A stretch of 46,822 bases of DNA from an uncultured bacterium. Lineage in GTDB: Bacteria; Pseudomonadota; Alphaproteobacteria; Sphingomonadales; Sphingomonadaceae. The stretch covers positions 1-46,822 of the forward strand of contig CAISGR010000233.1 of assembly GCA_903884945.1 (NCBI GenBank). The letters run 5' to 3'. The position numbers and the translations under genes were made by a program. Every line of letters starts with the position of its first letter. Position 1 is the first letter of the stretch. Below the pieces are notes generated by a model. The model saw nothing but the letters and a program-made list of their open reading frames with translations. It was not told where the DNA came from and ran no database searches. Of the stretch, positions 10,266 through 18,376 are shown one piece after another.

Positions 10266-10294
10266 TCTCCTTTCTGCCTGACCGGGAGCGCTCG

Positions 10295-11875
10295 ATGAAG
10301 CTCACCCTACCCCCGCGCGTCAGCCCCGCCGCGTTCGATGCTGCGATCAAGGCCTTTGAAGGCGTTGTCGGCAAGCAATGGACGATGGCCAGCGACGCCG
10401 ATCGCGACGCTTATTCCGATATCTATGCGCCCGGCGACGAGAGCCAGTGGCCCGCCTCTGCCGCGATCGCGCCCGCGAGCGTGGAGGAGGTACAGGCGGT
10501 GGTCCGCCTCGCCAACCAGCACAAGATCCCGCTCTGGCCGGTGAGCCGCGGCAAGAATCTCGGCTATGGCACGGCTGCGCCGCGCATGGCCGGGTCCGCG
10601 GTGCTCGATCTCGGACGGATGAACCGCATTCTCGAGGTCGATGCGAAGCTTGGCTATTGCGTGCTTGAACCTGGCGTCGGCTTCTTCGACCTTTACGAAC
10701 ATCTCCAGCGCGAGAAGACTCCGCTCTGGATGTCCGTCCCCGGCAATGCCTGGGGCTCGGTGCTCGGCAATGCGCTCGACCATGGCATCGGCTACACACC
10801 CTATGGCTTGCACGCACGCAACCTGTGCGGGCTCGAGGTGGTCCTGCCGCAGGGCGATCTGGTCCGTACCGGCATGGGCGCGATGGACGGCAACCACGCC
10901 TGGCACCTGTTCCCCTTCGGCTTCGGCCCGACCTGGGACCTGATGTTCAGCCAGTCGAATCTGGGCGTCGTCACCAAGGCGGGCGTGTGGTTGATGCCGG
11001 CGCCCGAGACCTCGCTGGCGATGTCGCTCGACATCCCGAACGAGGACGACATTGCCTGGGTGATCGACACGCTCGCCCCGCTCAAGATCAACGGTACGAT
11101 CGACCAGTCGGTGTTCGTGCCGTCTTGGCTCGGCAAGATCGTGTTGAAGGGCCAGCGCAAGGATTTCTGGGACAGGCCGGGTGCCATCCCGGAGAGCCGC
11201 GTCCAGGAACTGCTCAAGGAGCACAAGCTCGGCTACTGGCATGTCGCGCTGCGCCTCTACGGCGACGAGGACATGGTGAAGGCGCGCACCAATGTCATCA
11301 AGAAGGCGTTCAAGCCGCACATCGCGACACCGTTCGAGGAGGAATGGTGGCATCCGGGCGATCCGATCAACTCTTATGATCCGACCTTCGGCGTGCCCTC
11401 GGCGATCGCCCTCCAGATGGGCGATTGGGTCGGCGGGCGCGGCGCGCATATGGGCTTCTCGCCGGTCGTCCCGGCGACGTCGCAGCATGTGATGAGCCAG
11501 CTGAAGCGCAGCCGGAAGATCATCGCTGACCATGATGTCGATTTCTACGCCAGCTTCACGATCGGCGGGCGCTTCGCCAACAACATCAACATGCTGATGT
11601 ACGACCGCGACGATGCCGCGCAGGTCACCAATATGCGCAGGCTGTTCGATGCGCTGGTCGCCGACGCGGCGAAGGCGGGCTACGGCGAATATCGCACGCA
11701 TCTGGGCTGGATGGAGCAGGTCTCCGACACATTCGGCTTCAACAACCACGCCATGCGGCGGCTGACCGAGACGGTGAAGGATGCGCTCGATCCCAACGGC
11801 ATCCTCGCACCCGGAAAGCAGGGCGTGTGGCCGGCCGCCTATCGCGGCCTGAAGAAGCAGGGAGAAGCGGCATGA
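10295..11875 (+). CDS. VAO/PCMH-family flavoprotein oxidase or dehydrogenase of 4-alkylphenols
   Basis: A 526-residue FAD-linked oxidase. The FAD-binding half has P-V-S-R-G-K-N-L-G-Y-G near 82-92; the C-terminal half has G-E-Y-R-T-H-L and D-P-N-G-I-L-A-P-G-K. These match vanillyl-alcohol oxidase, eugenol oxidase and the PchF subunit of 4-cresol methylhydroxylase, which oxidise the benzylic carbon of 4-alkylphenols. By my alignment the VAO flavin-linking His422 falls in G-R-F-A-N-N-I (residues 425-431, Asn), and the VAO Asp170 falls at Leu172 (P-Y-G-L-H). The next gene encodes a cytochrome c (ATGA overlap), so electrons probably pass to cytochrome as in PchCF rather than to oxygen. Substrate unknown; a lignin dimer side chain or 4-alkylguaiacol fits. 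Confidence 0.88.
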   Translation: MKLTLPPRVSPAAFDAAIKAFEGVVGKQWTMASDADRDAYSDIYAPGDESQWPASAAIAPASVEEVQAVVRLANQHKIPLWPVSRGKNLGYGTAAPRMAGSAVLDLGRMNRILEVDAKLGYCVLEPGVGFFDLYEHLQREKTPLWMSVPGNAWGSVLGNALDHGIGYTPYGLHARNLCGLEVVLPQGDLVRTGMGAMDGNHAWHLFPFGFGPTWDLMFSQSNLGVVTKAGVWLMPAPETSLAMSLDIPNEDDIAWVIDTLAPLKINGTIDQSVFVPSWLGKIVLKGQRKDFWDRPGAIPESRVQELLKEHKLGYWHVALRLYGDEDMVKARTNVIKKAFKPHIATPFEEEWWHPGDPINSYDPTFGVPSAIALQMGDWVGGRGAHMGFSPVVPATSQHVMSQLKRSRKIIADHDVDFYASFTIGGRFANNINMLMYDRDDAAQVTNMRRLFDALVADAAKAGYGEYRTHLGWMEQVSDTFGFNNHAMRRLTETVKDALDPNGILAPGKQGVWPAAYRGLKKQGEAA

Positions 11876-12282
11876 GGCAGGCGATCCTGGCCGTCGGGCT
11901 GATCGGCTTGTGCGGTGTGGCCGTGGCGCAGGACAAGAGCCCGCCGCCGCCCCAAGCCATGCTGGACTATCAGACGCGCGCGGCGCCTCCCGCCGGTGAC
12001 CGGACGGCTCCGGGACGCGACGGCGCCGCGCTGTTCTCCCATCATTGCGGCTATTGCCACCTGACCGGCGGCATGGGCACCAACCTGCTCACCAAGCAGC
12101 GCGTGGCGGCAGGCGAGCCTCCTGCCATGGGCCTGCTCGCCAATCGCACCGACCTGACCGCCGACTATGTCCAGGCGGTGGCGCGGACGGGCAAGGGCGC
12201 GATGCCGCGCCAGACCCGGGTGGACGTGACCGACGCCGAACTGGCGGCAATCGCTGCCTATCTCTCGAAGGGCAAGCCATGA
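11872..12282 (+). CDS. Exported class I c-type cytochrome (PchC-like partner)
   Basis: A 136-residue protein with a signal peptide at residues 1-19 (G-V-A-V-A before Q-D), a single haem site C-G-Y-C-H at 59-63 and a likely axial Met111 in G-A-M-P-R. It overlaps the flavoprotein gene by ATGA, the arrangement expected for a flavocytochrome of the 4-cresol methylhydroxylase type. It should take electrons from the FAD subunit in the periplasm and pass them to the respiratory chain. The flavoprotein itself shows no obvious signal peptide, so how the two meet is unclear. Confidence 0.85.
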   Translation: MRQAILAVGLIGLCGVAVAQDKSPPPPQAMLDYQTRAAPPAGDRTAPGRDGAALFSHHCGYCHLTGGMGTNLLTKQRVAAGEPPAMGLLANRTDLTADYVQAVARTGKGAMPRQTRVDVTDAELAAIAAYLSKGKP

Positions 12283-12665
12283 TCGTGACCCGACGGCAGG
12301 CAGTGATCGGGCTGGCCGCGGCGTCGACGGCCGCGGCCGGCCCGGCCTTCGCGTGGAAGCCGGGCGCGGACCGTCCGGCGCTGGCGATCCATGACAGCCG
12401 CATTTCCGAATCGATCGCCTTTGCGCGCAACATGAGGGGGATCCCACTGATCGATCTTGCCCGCGAGCACGCGTCCGGCTGGCAGGCAGTGCGCGCGCTC
12501 GCGGTCGAACGCGGGACGGTCGCTGGCCTTACCGGATGGAGCGACTGGGTCGCGGTGCGCGGGCTGCTGCTGGAACGGGGCCTGCGCGTGCTGTCCGAGG
12601 CTGCGGTGGCCGCCCCGCTGTCCGGGGCGGTGCACCTGTTCCGCTGGGACATGGGCCGGCGCTGA
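12279..12665 (+). CDS. Small exported protein of unknown function
   Basis: A 128-residue protein I do not recognise. It begins M-I-V-T-R-R-Q-A-V-I-G-L-A-A-A, a twin-arginine-like signal, with a possible cleavage after P-A-F-A (residue 25). The remainder has no cysteines and no known motif; it ends with a basic D-M-G-R-R. It overlaps the cytochrome gene by ATGA, so it belongs to the flavocytochrome operon. PchCF clusters in Pseudomonas also carry a small accessory gene (pchX); an assembly or targeting role is possible but is a guess from position. It faces the P450 gene convergently, 6 bp apart. Confidence 0.6.
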   Translation: MIVTRRQAVIGLAAASTAAAGPAFAWKPGADRPALAIHDSRISESIAFARNMRGIPLIDLAREHASGWQAVRALAVERGTVAGLTGWSDWVAVRGLLLERGLRVLSEAAVAAPLSGAVHLFRWDMGRR

Positions 12666-12671
12666 GCCGGC

Positions 12672-13862
12672 CTACCAGGCGAGCGGCAGGCGGCTCAGGC
12701 CGTGGACGATGCCGGTCGCGCGCACCGGCGGATCGGCGGGATCGAGCGCGAAATCGGGAATCCGCGCCAGCCACTCCTCCAGGAAAATCCTGATCTCCTG
12801 CGTCGCCAGCGGCGCGCCGATGCAGCGATGGACGCCGTGGCTGAAGCTCGAATGCTTGTAGCTGTCGCGCCGTCGGAAATCGACCGTCAGCGGATCGCTG
12901 AACATATCCGGATCCATCGAGTGCATGCAGGCCGACATCAGCACCTGCTCCCCGGCCTTCAGTTGCGCATCGCGATAGTCGATGTCCTCGCGCACGACGC
13001 GGGCGATGTTGGGCACCGCGAAGCGGCGCAGCAATTCCTCGATCGCCTTCGGGATCAGCGCCGGTTCTGCGGCAAGCTGGTGGCGATGCTCGGGGTTCTC
13101 GGCAAGAAACAGCGCGGCCCAGCCCATCGTCGCCGCAACCGTGTCGAGCCCGCCGCCGAGCAGTCCGCTGGCAAGCCCGCGCGCCTCCATGTCGTTCATC
13201 ACCCGCCCGCCGATGTTGGCCTTGAGCGCATCGCTCAGCAGATCGTCATGGGGCTCGGCGCGGCGCAGCGCGATCAGGTCGTCGATGTAGCGGTTCATGT
13301 ACGCGCGGCCGGCGGCGCGACGTTCCTCGCTGGTCGGCCGCAGCGTCGCATTCACCGCCTCGAGCAGCGGCTCGCGATCCGACAAGGGCAGGTCCAGCAT
13401 GCGCAGGAAAATGATGATCGGCAATTGCTGCGCAAAATCGGCGATGAACTCGCACCGTCCGGCGCCGCGGAATCCTTTGATCAGATCGATGGCGAGCACC
13501 CGCGCCTCGTCCGACCAGCGGCGCACCGCGCCCGGCGTGAAGGCCGGCAGCAGCATCTTCTTGAACGGCGTATGTTCGGGCGGATCATATTCGAGCGGCA
13601 CGGCGCGCGGCCGATCCATTTTCGGGATGAAGGCGCTTGACGAGGAGAAGCGCTCGAAATCCGCCAGGATCGCCTTGATGTCTTCGCCGCGCGTCGCGAT
13701 CCAGTGGCCGCCATTGCGCGGCGTCCACTGCATGTCGGGCCCGTCCTGGAGCCGGCGCCAGGCCATGAAGGGATCGCCGCCCGGCTCGCAGGGCCGGTAG
13801 AAATCGAAATCGACGACCTGTCCTGGCCTGATATGTGCCGGCACCGCAGCTGTTTCCGCCAT
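12672..13862 (-). CDS. Cytochrome P450 (P450cam-like, class I)
   Basis: A 396-residue soluble P450. The I-helix shows G-G-G-L-D-T-V-A (about 237-244), the K-helix E-x-x-R is E-E-L-L-R, and the haem loop is F-S-H-G-V-H-R-C-I-G with the thiolate Cys347. The following A-P-L-A-T-Q-E-I and E-E-W-L-x-R-I-P-D-F resemble the CYP101 group of bacterial monooxygenases that use ferredoxin and a reductase. No redox partner is encoded in the window. The ATG follows GGGAGAG, which is part of the long inverted repeat at 13871-13911. The location suggests hydroxylation or O-demethylation of a lignin-derived aromatic; the substrate is not determinable from sequence. Confidence 0.9.
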   Translation of the reverse strand: MAETAAVPAHIRPGQVVDFDFYRPCEPGGDPFMAWRRLQDGPDMQWTPRNGGHWIATRGEDIKAILADFERFSSSSAFIPKMDRPRAVPLEYDPPEHTPFKKMLLPAFTPGAVRRWSDEARVLAIDLIKGFRGAGRCEFIADFAQQLPIIIFLRMLDLPLSDREPLLEAVNATLRPTSEERRAAGRAYMNRYIDDLIALRRAEPHDDLLSDALKANIGGRVMNDMEARGLASGLLGGGLDTVAATMGWAALFLAENPEHRHQLAAEPALIPKAIEELLRRFAVPNIARVVREDIDYRDAQLKAGEQVLMSACMHSMDPDMFSDPLTVDFRRRDSYKHSSFSHGVHRCIGAPLATQEIRIFLEEWLARIPDFALDPADPPVRATGIVHGLSRLPLAW

Positions 13863-13870
13863 GTTCGCTC

Positions 13871-13911
13871 TCCCAGTCTTATTGTATGCCTTGCTTACAA
13901 TAAGACTGGGA
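13871..13911. repeat. 41-bp perfect inverted repeat enclosing operator copy 4
   Basis: Arms TCCCAGTCTTATTGTA (13871-13886) and TACAATAAGACTGGGA (13896-13911) are perfect reverse complements around a 9-base centre. The inner part is the shared operator; the outer 11 bp on each side include the Shine-Dalgarno of the P450 gene. As RNA it would form a strong hairpin covering that ribosome site. It also lies just downstream of the MetE-like gene on the same strand. No other operator copy has such extended arms. Confidence 0.85.
13882..13900 (+). promoter_or_regulatory. Operator copy 4 of the shared palindrome
   Basis: TTGTATGCCTTGCTTACAA, identical to copy 8 at 33547. It ends 20 bp before the P450 start codon. 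Read on the minus strand, TACAAT within the site could serve as a -10 hexamer, so a bound repressor would block the promoter. Confidence 0.75.
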
Positions 13912-13945
13912 GGCGGTTAAGCGCGAAAACCACGCGGCGAACGAA

Positions 13946-15061
13946 TCAGATCTCGCCCCAGACCTCGCACGCAACGTCGAGGACGAGGCGCATCTTCGCT
14001 GCCTGCTGCGCGACCAGGATGTCGTTGCCATGGACGGTCGAGGAAAAGCCGCATTGCGGCGACAAGGCCATCTGGTCGACCGACAGGAATTTCGCCGCTT
14101 CCTCGATCCGGCGCAGGATGTCGTCGCGGCTCTCGAGCTCACCGAGCTTGGTGGTGACGAGCCCAAGCACCACCGTCTTGCCCTTGGGCACGAAGCGCAG
14201 CGGCGCGAAATCGCCCGAGCGGGGATCGTCATATTCGAGGAAGAAGGCATCGATGTTCAGTTCGTTGAACATCACCTCGGCCACCGGCTCATAGCCGCCC
14301 TCGGCCGCCCAGCTCGACCGGAAATTGCCGCGGCACAGATGGACAGCGGTGACCATGTCGTCCGGCTTGTCGCGAATCGCGCTGTTGATCAGCGCCGCAT
14401 AGAGCCGTGGCGCGTCGTCCGGGTCCATGCCGCGCTTGCGCGCATTCTCGCGCTGGGTGTCGTCGCACAGATAGGCGAGATTGGTGTCGTCGAGCTGGAG
14501 ATAGCGGCAGCCCGCAGCGGCGAGCTCGGCGACTTCCTCGCGATAGGCAGCGCCGACATCGGCGAAGAAATCGTCCATCTCGGGATAGACATCGGTCGGG
14601 ATGCCTTCGCGACCGGCGCGGAAGTGCAGCATGGTCGGCGACGGGATGGTCACCTTGGGTGTCTGCGTGGTGACTGACTGCAGGAACTCGAAATCGGCCT
14701 TCTGGATCGGTTTGGCGTGGCGGACCTTGCCGTCGATCACCATCGCGGGCGGCGCATAATCGAGCTCGGTGCCGCTGACATGGCGGAAATTGACCTGGGT
14801 GCCGCCCTTTTCGACCACGCCATCGAGCTGGAGCAGGAAATCGGTGTGGAAATAGGTGCGGCGGAATTCGCCATCAGTGATTCCCTTCAGCCCCAGATCC
14901 TCCTGGAACCTGACCACGTCGCGGATCGCCTCGTCCTCGACGGCGCGGAGCGCCGCTGCATCGATCTCGCCGGCACGATATTGGGTGCGCGCATCGAGCA
15001 GTGCCTTGGGGCGAAGGAAGCTGCCGACATGATCGGCGCGGAACGGTGGCTTGGAAGACAT
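13946..15061 (-). CDS. Cobalamin-independent methionine synthase-like methyltransferase (MetE C-terminal type)
   Basis: A 371-residue single-barrel protein of the MetE C-terminal/YxjG type, about half the length of full MetE. All four zinc ligands are visible: H241 and C243 in V-H-L-C-R-G, E276 in F-L-E-Y-D-D, and C337 in S-P-Q-C-G-F. Zinc in this family activates a thiol acceptor such as homocysteine. The ATG follows AGAGGAA. It lies upstream of the P450 on the same strand and is preceded by a degenerate operator at 15093. Beside LigM, which yields methyl-tetrahydrofolate, a plausible role is drawing methyl groups into methionine; the single-barrel form may instead use another methyl donor. 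Confidence 0.85.
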   Translation of the reverse strand: MSSKPPFRADHVGSFLRPKALLDARTQYRAGEIDAAALRAVEDEAIRDVVRFQEDLGLKGITDGEFRRTYFHTDFLLQLDGVVEKGGTQVNFRHVSGTELDYAPPAMVIDGKVRHAKPIQKADFEFLQSVTTQTPKVTIPSPTMLHFRAGREGIPTDVYPEMDDFFADVGAAYREEVAELAAAGCRYLQLDDTNLAYLCDDTQRENARKRGMDPDDAPRLYAALINSAIRDKPDDMVTAVHLCRGNFRSSWAAEGGYEPVAEVMFNELNIDAFFLEYDDPRSGDFAPLRFVPKGKTVVLGLVTTKLGELESRDDILRRIEEAAKFLSVDQMALSPQCGFSSTVHGNDILVAQQAAKMRLVLDVACEVWGEI

Positions 15062-15092
15062 GATATTCCTCTGGGAAGGGCGATTGCGGCGG

Positions 15093-15111
15093 TCGTATGC
15101 ATAACATACCA
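15093..15111 (+). promoter_or_regulatory. Degenerate operator copy 5a
   Basis: TCGTATGCATAACATACCA, a good palindrome (GTATG...CATAC) that departs from the consensus at the outer positions. It lies 31 bp upstream of the MetE-like gene (minus strand) and 46 bp from copy 5b. Confidence 0.5.
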
Positions 15112-15157
15112 CCGCGCGGCAAGCTTCGCGCGGTTTGCCGTTGACGCACGCCGCCCT

Positions 15158-15176
15158 TTGTAAGTAACACATACAA
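15158..15176 (+). promoter_or_regulatory. Operator copy 5b of the shared palindrome
   Basis: TTGTAAGTAACACATACAA, 41 bp upstream of the first GST gene of the long plus-strand unit (15218-26223). Confidence 0.75.
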
Positions 15177-15217
15177 ACAGAGCGAACGCCCAGTTCGCCG
15201 GACAGGATGAGGAACGG

Positions 15218-15985
15218 ATGGCAGACGTCGCGCTCTATCACTGGGAACCCAACGCCAACTCAGGCAAGCCGATGCTTGCGCTGATGGAGAAGGGCGTGGC
15301 GTTCGACAGCCACTATCTCGACCTTCTCAATTTCGACCAGCACAAGCCGGAATATCTCGCGGTCAACCCGCTGGGGACGATCCCGGCAATGACGCATGGC
15401 GACAAGGTACTGACCGAATCGACCGCCATCATGGAATATGTCGACGAGGCATTCGCCGGCCCTGCGCTGATGCCTGCCGATCCGGCCGATCGCTGGCGCG
15501 TGCGCTGGTGGATGAAGTTCATGGACCAGTGGCTGGCGCCGAGTTTCTCGATGATCGGCTGGAGCGTCTTCGTCGGCCCGGCCGTCCGCGCCAAGGATCC
15601 GGAGGAGCTGAAGGCGGCGATCGAGCGCATCCCGATGCCCGAACGCCGCGTCGCCTGGCGCAAGGCGATCTATGGCAGTTTCGGCGAGGCCGAAATGAAG
15701 GAATCGCAGCGCCGCGTCGCGCTCGGCATCACGCTGCTCGAAGAGGCGCTCGGGCAAAGCGAGTGGCTGGCGTCGGACAGCTATTCGCTGGCCGACATCA
15801 ACGGCTTCAACCTGGCCTACGCCCTGCCGCTGTCGCAGCCGACTTTGTCGAACGACACGCTCACCCCCAACATCATGCGCTGGCTGCGCGCGATCTACGC
15901 ACGGCCCGCCACCCGCGCCACCTGGACCATGGGCCGCACCGACATGGCGAAGCGCGTCAGCATCCTCGAAAGCGAACCGGCATGA
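15218..15985 (+). CDS. Glutathione S-transferase, LigF-like beta-etherase candidate
   Basis: A 255-residue GST. The N-terminal thioredoxin-like domain keeps N-A-N-S-G-K-P (with the Ser equivalent to the catalytic region of LigF G-A-N-S-L-K-P), the cis-proline block N-P-L-G-T-I-P, and T-E-S-T-A-I for the glutathione gamma-glutamyl group. The long helical domain has the W-R-K-A segment seen in LigF (W-R-R-A). The ATG follows GAGGA. It overlaps the next GST gene by ATGA. LigF-type enzymes cleave beta-aryl ethers by attaching glutathione; the pair order suggests a heterodimeric etherase like BaeA/BaeB of Novosphingobium. Activity and stereochemistry are inferred. Confidence 0.87.
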   Translation: MADVALYHWEPNANSGKPMLALMEKGVAFDSHYLDLLNFDQHKPEYLAVNPLGTIPAMTHGDKVLTESTAIMEYVDEAFAGPALMPADPADRWRVRWWMKFMDQWLAPSFSMIGWSVFVGPAVRAKDPEELKAAIERIPMPERRVAWRKAIYGSFGEAEMKESQRRVALGITLLEEALGQSEWLASDSYSLADINGFNLAYALPLSQPTLSNDTLTPNIMRWLRAIYARPATRATWTMGRTDMAKRVSILESEPA

Positions 15986-16764
15986 GCGTCACTCTCTATC
16001 ATGGCGAACCCAACGGCCCGTCGCTGACCGTGCTGGCCGCCGCCTTCGAAAAGAATATCGCAGCCGAGCTGCATCGCGTCGATCTCGCCGCGGGCGATCG
16101 CCATCGCGCCGCGATGCCGCATGCGGTGGAGATCGACATGTCGATCGAGGGCGAGGGCCCGGTGCTGGTCGCCGGCGGCGTGGCGATGGCGGACAGCGTG
16201 TTCATCGCCTGCTACCTCGACGACAGCGGCACTGGCCCTGCCCTGCGCCCGGCCGACCCCTATGCGCGCTGGGAGGTCATGGCCTGGTGCCGCTACGTGA
16301 TCGAGCGCGTCGCACCCGCCGCGGCCTTTCTCGGCACGCAGGCGCATCTCGCCGACCGGCTCGCCGCCATGGACGACGCCGCCTTCGCGCATCTCGTCGG
16401 GCCGATCGCCAGCACTGACCTCGCCGAGCGCTGGCACGCCGTGCGCGCGTACGACTTCGCCGAGGAGAAGCTGGCCGACAGCCGCGCCAAGATCGCCCAG
16501 GCAGTCGTGAAGGTCGAAGCCCAGTTGCAGGACGGTCGCGACTGGCTGATGGGCGACTTCGGCATCGCCGATCTCGAAAGCTATGCGTGGCTGGCCGGGA
16601 TGGTTTCGCTCCTGCCCGACGCCTTTGCCGATGCCCCGCGCACCGCCGCCTGGCTTGCCCGGGTCAAGGCCCGCCCATCGGTCGCGCGCGCGCTGGCGCT
16701 GGCGAGCGACGACACGCCGGAAAATGCCTGGGCGCCAGGCCCCGAAATCAATCGCTGGGGATAG
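15982..16764 (+). CDS. Divergent glutathione S-transferase-like protein (possible non-catalytic partner)
   Basis: A 260-residue GST-fold protein. It keeps the N-terminal Y-H-G-E-P-N-G-P-S-L motif but lacks the usual N-P-x-G-x-V-P loop, having only G-E-G-P-V-L-V, and the glutathione-binding E-S pair reads D-S (M-A-D-S). The C-terminal domain has W-L-M-G-D-F-G-I-A-D-L-E, a recognisable GST N-capping box. It is translationally coupled to the preceding LigF-like GST (ATGA). Loss of glutathione-site features combined with coupling suggests a structural subunit of a heterodimer, as reported for BaeB; alternatively it uses an altered ligand. The next gene starts 2 bp downstream. Confidence 0.8.
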   Translation: MSVTLYHGEPNGPSLTVLAAAFEKNIAAELHRVDLAAGDRHRAAMPHAVEIDMSIEGEGPVLVAGGVAMADSVFIACYLDDSGTGPALRPADPYARWEVMAWCRYVIERVAPAAAFLGTQAHLADRLAAMDDAAFAHLVGPIASTDLAERWHAVRAYDFAEEKLADSRAKIAQAVVKVEAQLQDGRDWLMGDFGIADLESYAWLAGMVSLLPDAFADAPRTAAWLARVKARPSVARALALASDDTPENAWAPGPEINRWG

Positions 16765-16766
16765 GC

Positions 16767-18332
16767 ATGCGTTCGATCGACTATTTCGACCGCGGGCATG
16801 ACCGCAATCCCAACCGGGCGTGCCTGGTCGATACCGCGAATGGTGTCCGCTACAGCTTTGCCGACGTGAAGAAGCTGACGGAGCGGATCGCGACCGCGAT
16901 GTACGCCAACGGCTTCGAGAACCAGCAGCCGGTCGCACTCTACGGCCCGAACAGCGCAGTCATCATGATCGCGCTGCTGAGCATCTGGCGTGCCAACGGC
17001 AAATGGATTCCGGTCAACACGCGCAACGCGATCGAGGCCAATGCCGCCTATCTCGATTATGTGCGCTGCGGCTGGATCTTCTATCATTCGAGCCTCGCCG
17101 AGGATGTCGCGGCGCTGAAGGAGCGGGTCGGCACGCTCACCCATTTCATCTGCCTCGACCGGCCGTGCGGCGACGATGTCTCGCTCGAGCAGCTGGTCGC
17201 CGATTTCCCCGAGGGCACCCTGCCCGACATGTCCGATCCGTTCGGCAAGCCCGACGACATCGTCGGAATCTTCCCGACCGGCGGGACGACCGGGCCCTCC
17301 AAGGGCGTCAACGTCACCAATCTCGGCTGGGGCACGATGCTCGAGACGCTGGGCGACGCCGTCGGCGGCCGGACCGACGATCCGGTATCGCTGGTCGTTG
17401 CCCCGGTCACCCATGCCGCCGGCCCGGTCGCGCTCGGAACGCTCGCGCTCGGCGCGACTCAGGTGATCCTGCCCGGCTTCGATGCCGAGAAGGTCCTCGC
17501 CACGATCGCTGAATATCGCGTCTCGCACATGTATCTGCCGCCGACCGCGCTCTACGGCCTGCTCGGCTCGCCGGACCTGGGCAGGCACGACACCAGGTCG
17601 CTGCGCATCTTCATCCTGGTCGGCTCGCCGGTATCGCCGGAAAAGCTGCGTCTCGCGGTCGAGACCTTCGGGCCATGCCTGTGCCAGTCCTACGGCCAGG
17701 TCGAATCGCCGATGATCACGACCTGGCTCCCGCCCGAGATCGTTGCGGCAGCCGCGGCCGGCGATCATCCCGAGCGGCTGGCGAGCTGCGGCCGGCCGAC
17801 TCGGTCGGTCCAGGTCGGGATCATGGCGGACGATGGCACCTTGCTGCCCGTCGGCGAGCGCGGCGAGATCGTCGTTCGCGGCACGCTGGTCAGCAAGGAA
17901 TATTTCGAGATGCCCGAGGCGACGGCGGAAGCCCGCCAGTTCGGCTGGCACCATACCGGCGACATCGCCTATCGCGATGCCGACGGTTTCATCTACATTG
18001 TCGACCGCAAGAAGGACATGGTCGTCACCGGCGGCTTCAACGTCTTCACCACTGAGGTGGAGGCTGCGATCACCGAACTGGCCCAGGTGCGCGAATGCGC
18101 CGTGATCGGGGTGCCGCACGACAAATGGGGCGAGGCGGTCCATGCCGTGGTGGTGGCGGACGGCATCGGAGAGGCAGCGATCATCGCCCACGCCAAGGCG
18201 CGGCTCGGGGGCGTCAAGGCGCCCAAGTCGGTCGAATTCGCCGAGGCGATTCCCCGCACGCCCGCTGGCAAGATGGACAAGAAGGCACTCCGCGCCCAGC
18301 ATTGGGGCGGCACGGATCGTATGGTCAATTAA
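16767..18332 (+). CDS. AMP-forming acyl-CoA synthetase
   Basis: A 521-residue ANL-superfamily ligase. It shows the P-loop P-T-G-G-T-T-G-P-S-K-G, the Y-G-Q-V-E adenylate motif, H-T-G-D-I-A-Y-R-D, and R-K-K-D-M-V-V-T-G-G-F-N-V before the C-terminal lid with the catalytic lysine region P-R-T-P-A-G-K-M-D-K-K. It would activate a carboxylate, probably an aromatic side-chain acid made by the dehydrogenases nearby, to its CoA thioester. It differs in type from the NDP-forming FerA at 44987, so the window encodes two unrelated CoA-ligation chemistries. It sits between the GST pair and the quinohaemoprotein gene. Confidence 0.9.
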   Translation: MRSIDYFDRGHDRNPNRACLVDTANGVRYSFADVKKLTERIATAMYANGFENQQPVALYGPNSAVIMIALLSIWRANGKWIPVNTRNAIEANAAYLDYVRCGWIFYHSSLAEDVAALKERVGTLTHFICLDRPCGDDVSLEQLVADFPEGTLPDMSDPFGKPDDIVGIFPTGGTTGPSKGVNVTNLGWGTMLETLGDAVGGRTDDPVSLVVAPVTHAAGPVALGTLALGATQVILPGFDAEKVLATIAEYRVSHMYLPPTALYGLLGSPDLGRHDTRSLRIFILVGSPVSPEKLRLAVETFGPCLCQSYGQVESPMITTWLPPEIVAAAAAGDHPERLASCGRPTRSVQVGIMADDGTLLPVGERGEIVVRGTLVSKEYFEMPEATAEARQFGWHHTGDIAYRDADGFIYIVDRKKDMVVTGGFNVFTTEVEAAITELAQVRECAVIGVPHDKWGEAVHAVVVADGIGEAAIIAHAKARLGGVKAPKSVEFAEAIPRTPAGKMDKKALRAQHWGGTDRMVN

Positions 18333-18376
18333 CGATAACGGGCGGCACGCAGAGGCTGCCCGGTGGAGAGATGCGG

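Noticed and set aside
13946..15061. Calling this gene metE
   Set aside because: It is about half the length of MetE and lacks the N-terminal barrel; only the zinc-bearing catalytic barrel is present, so the symbol would mislead.
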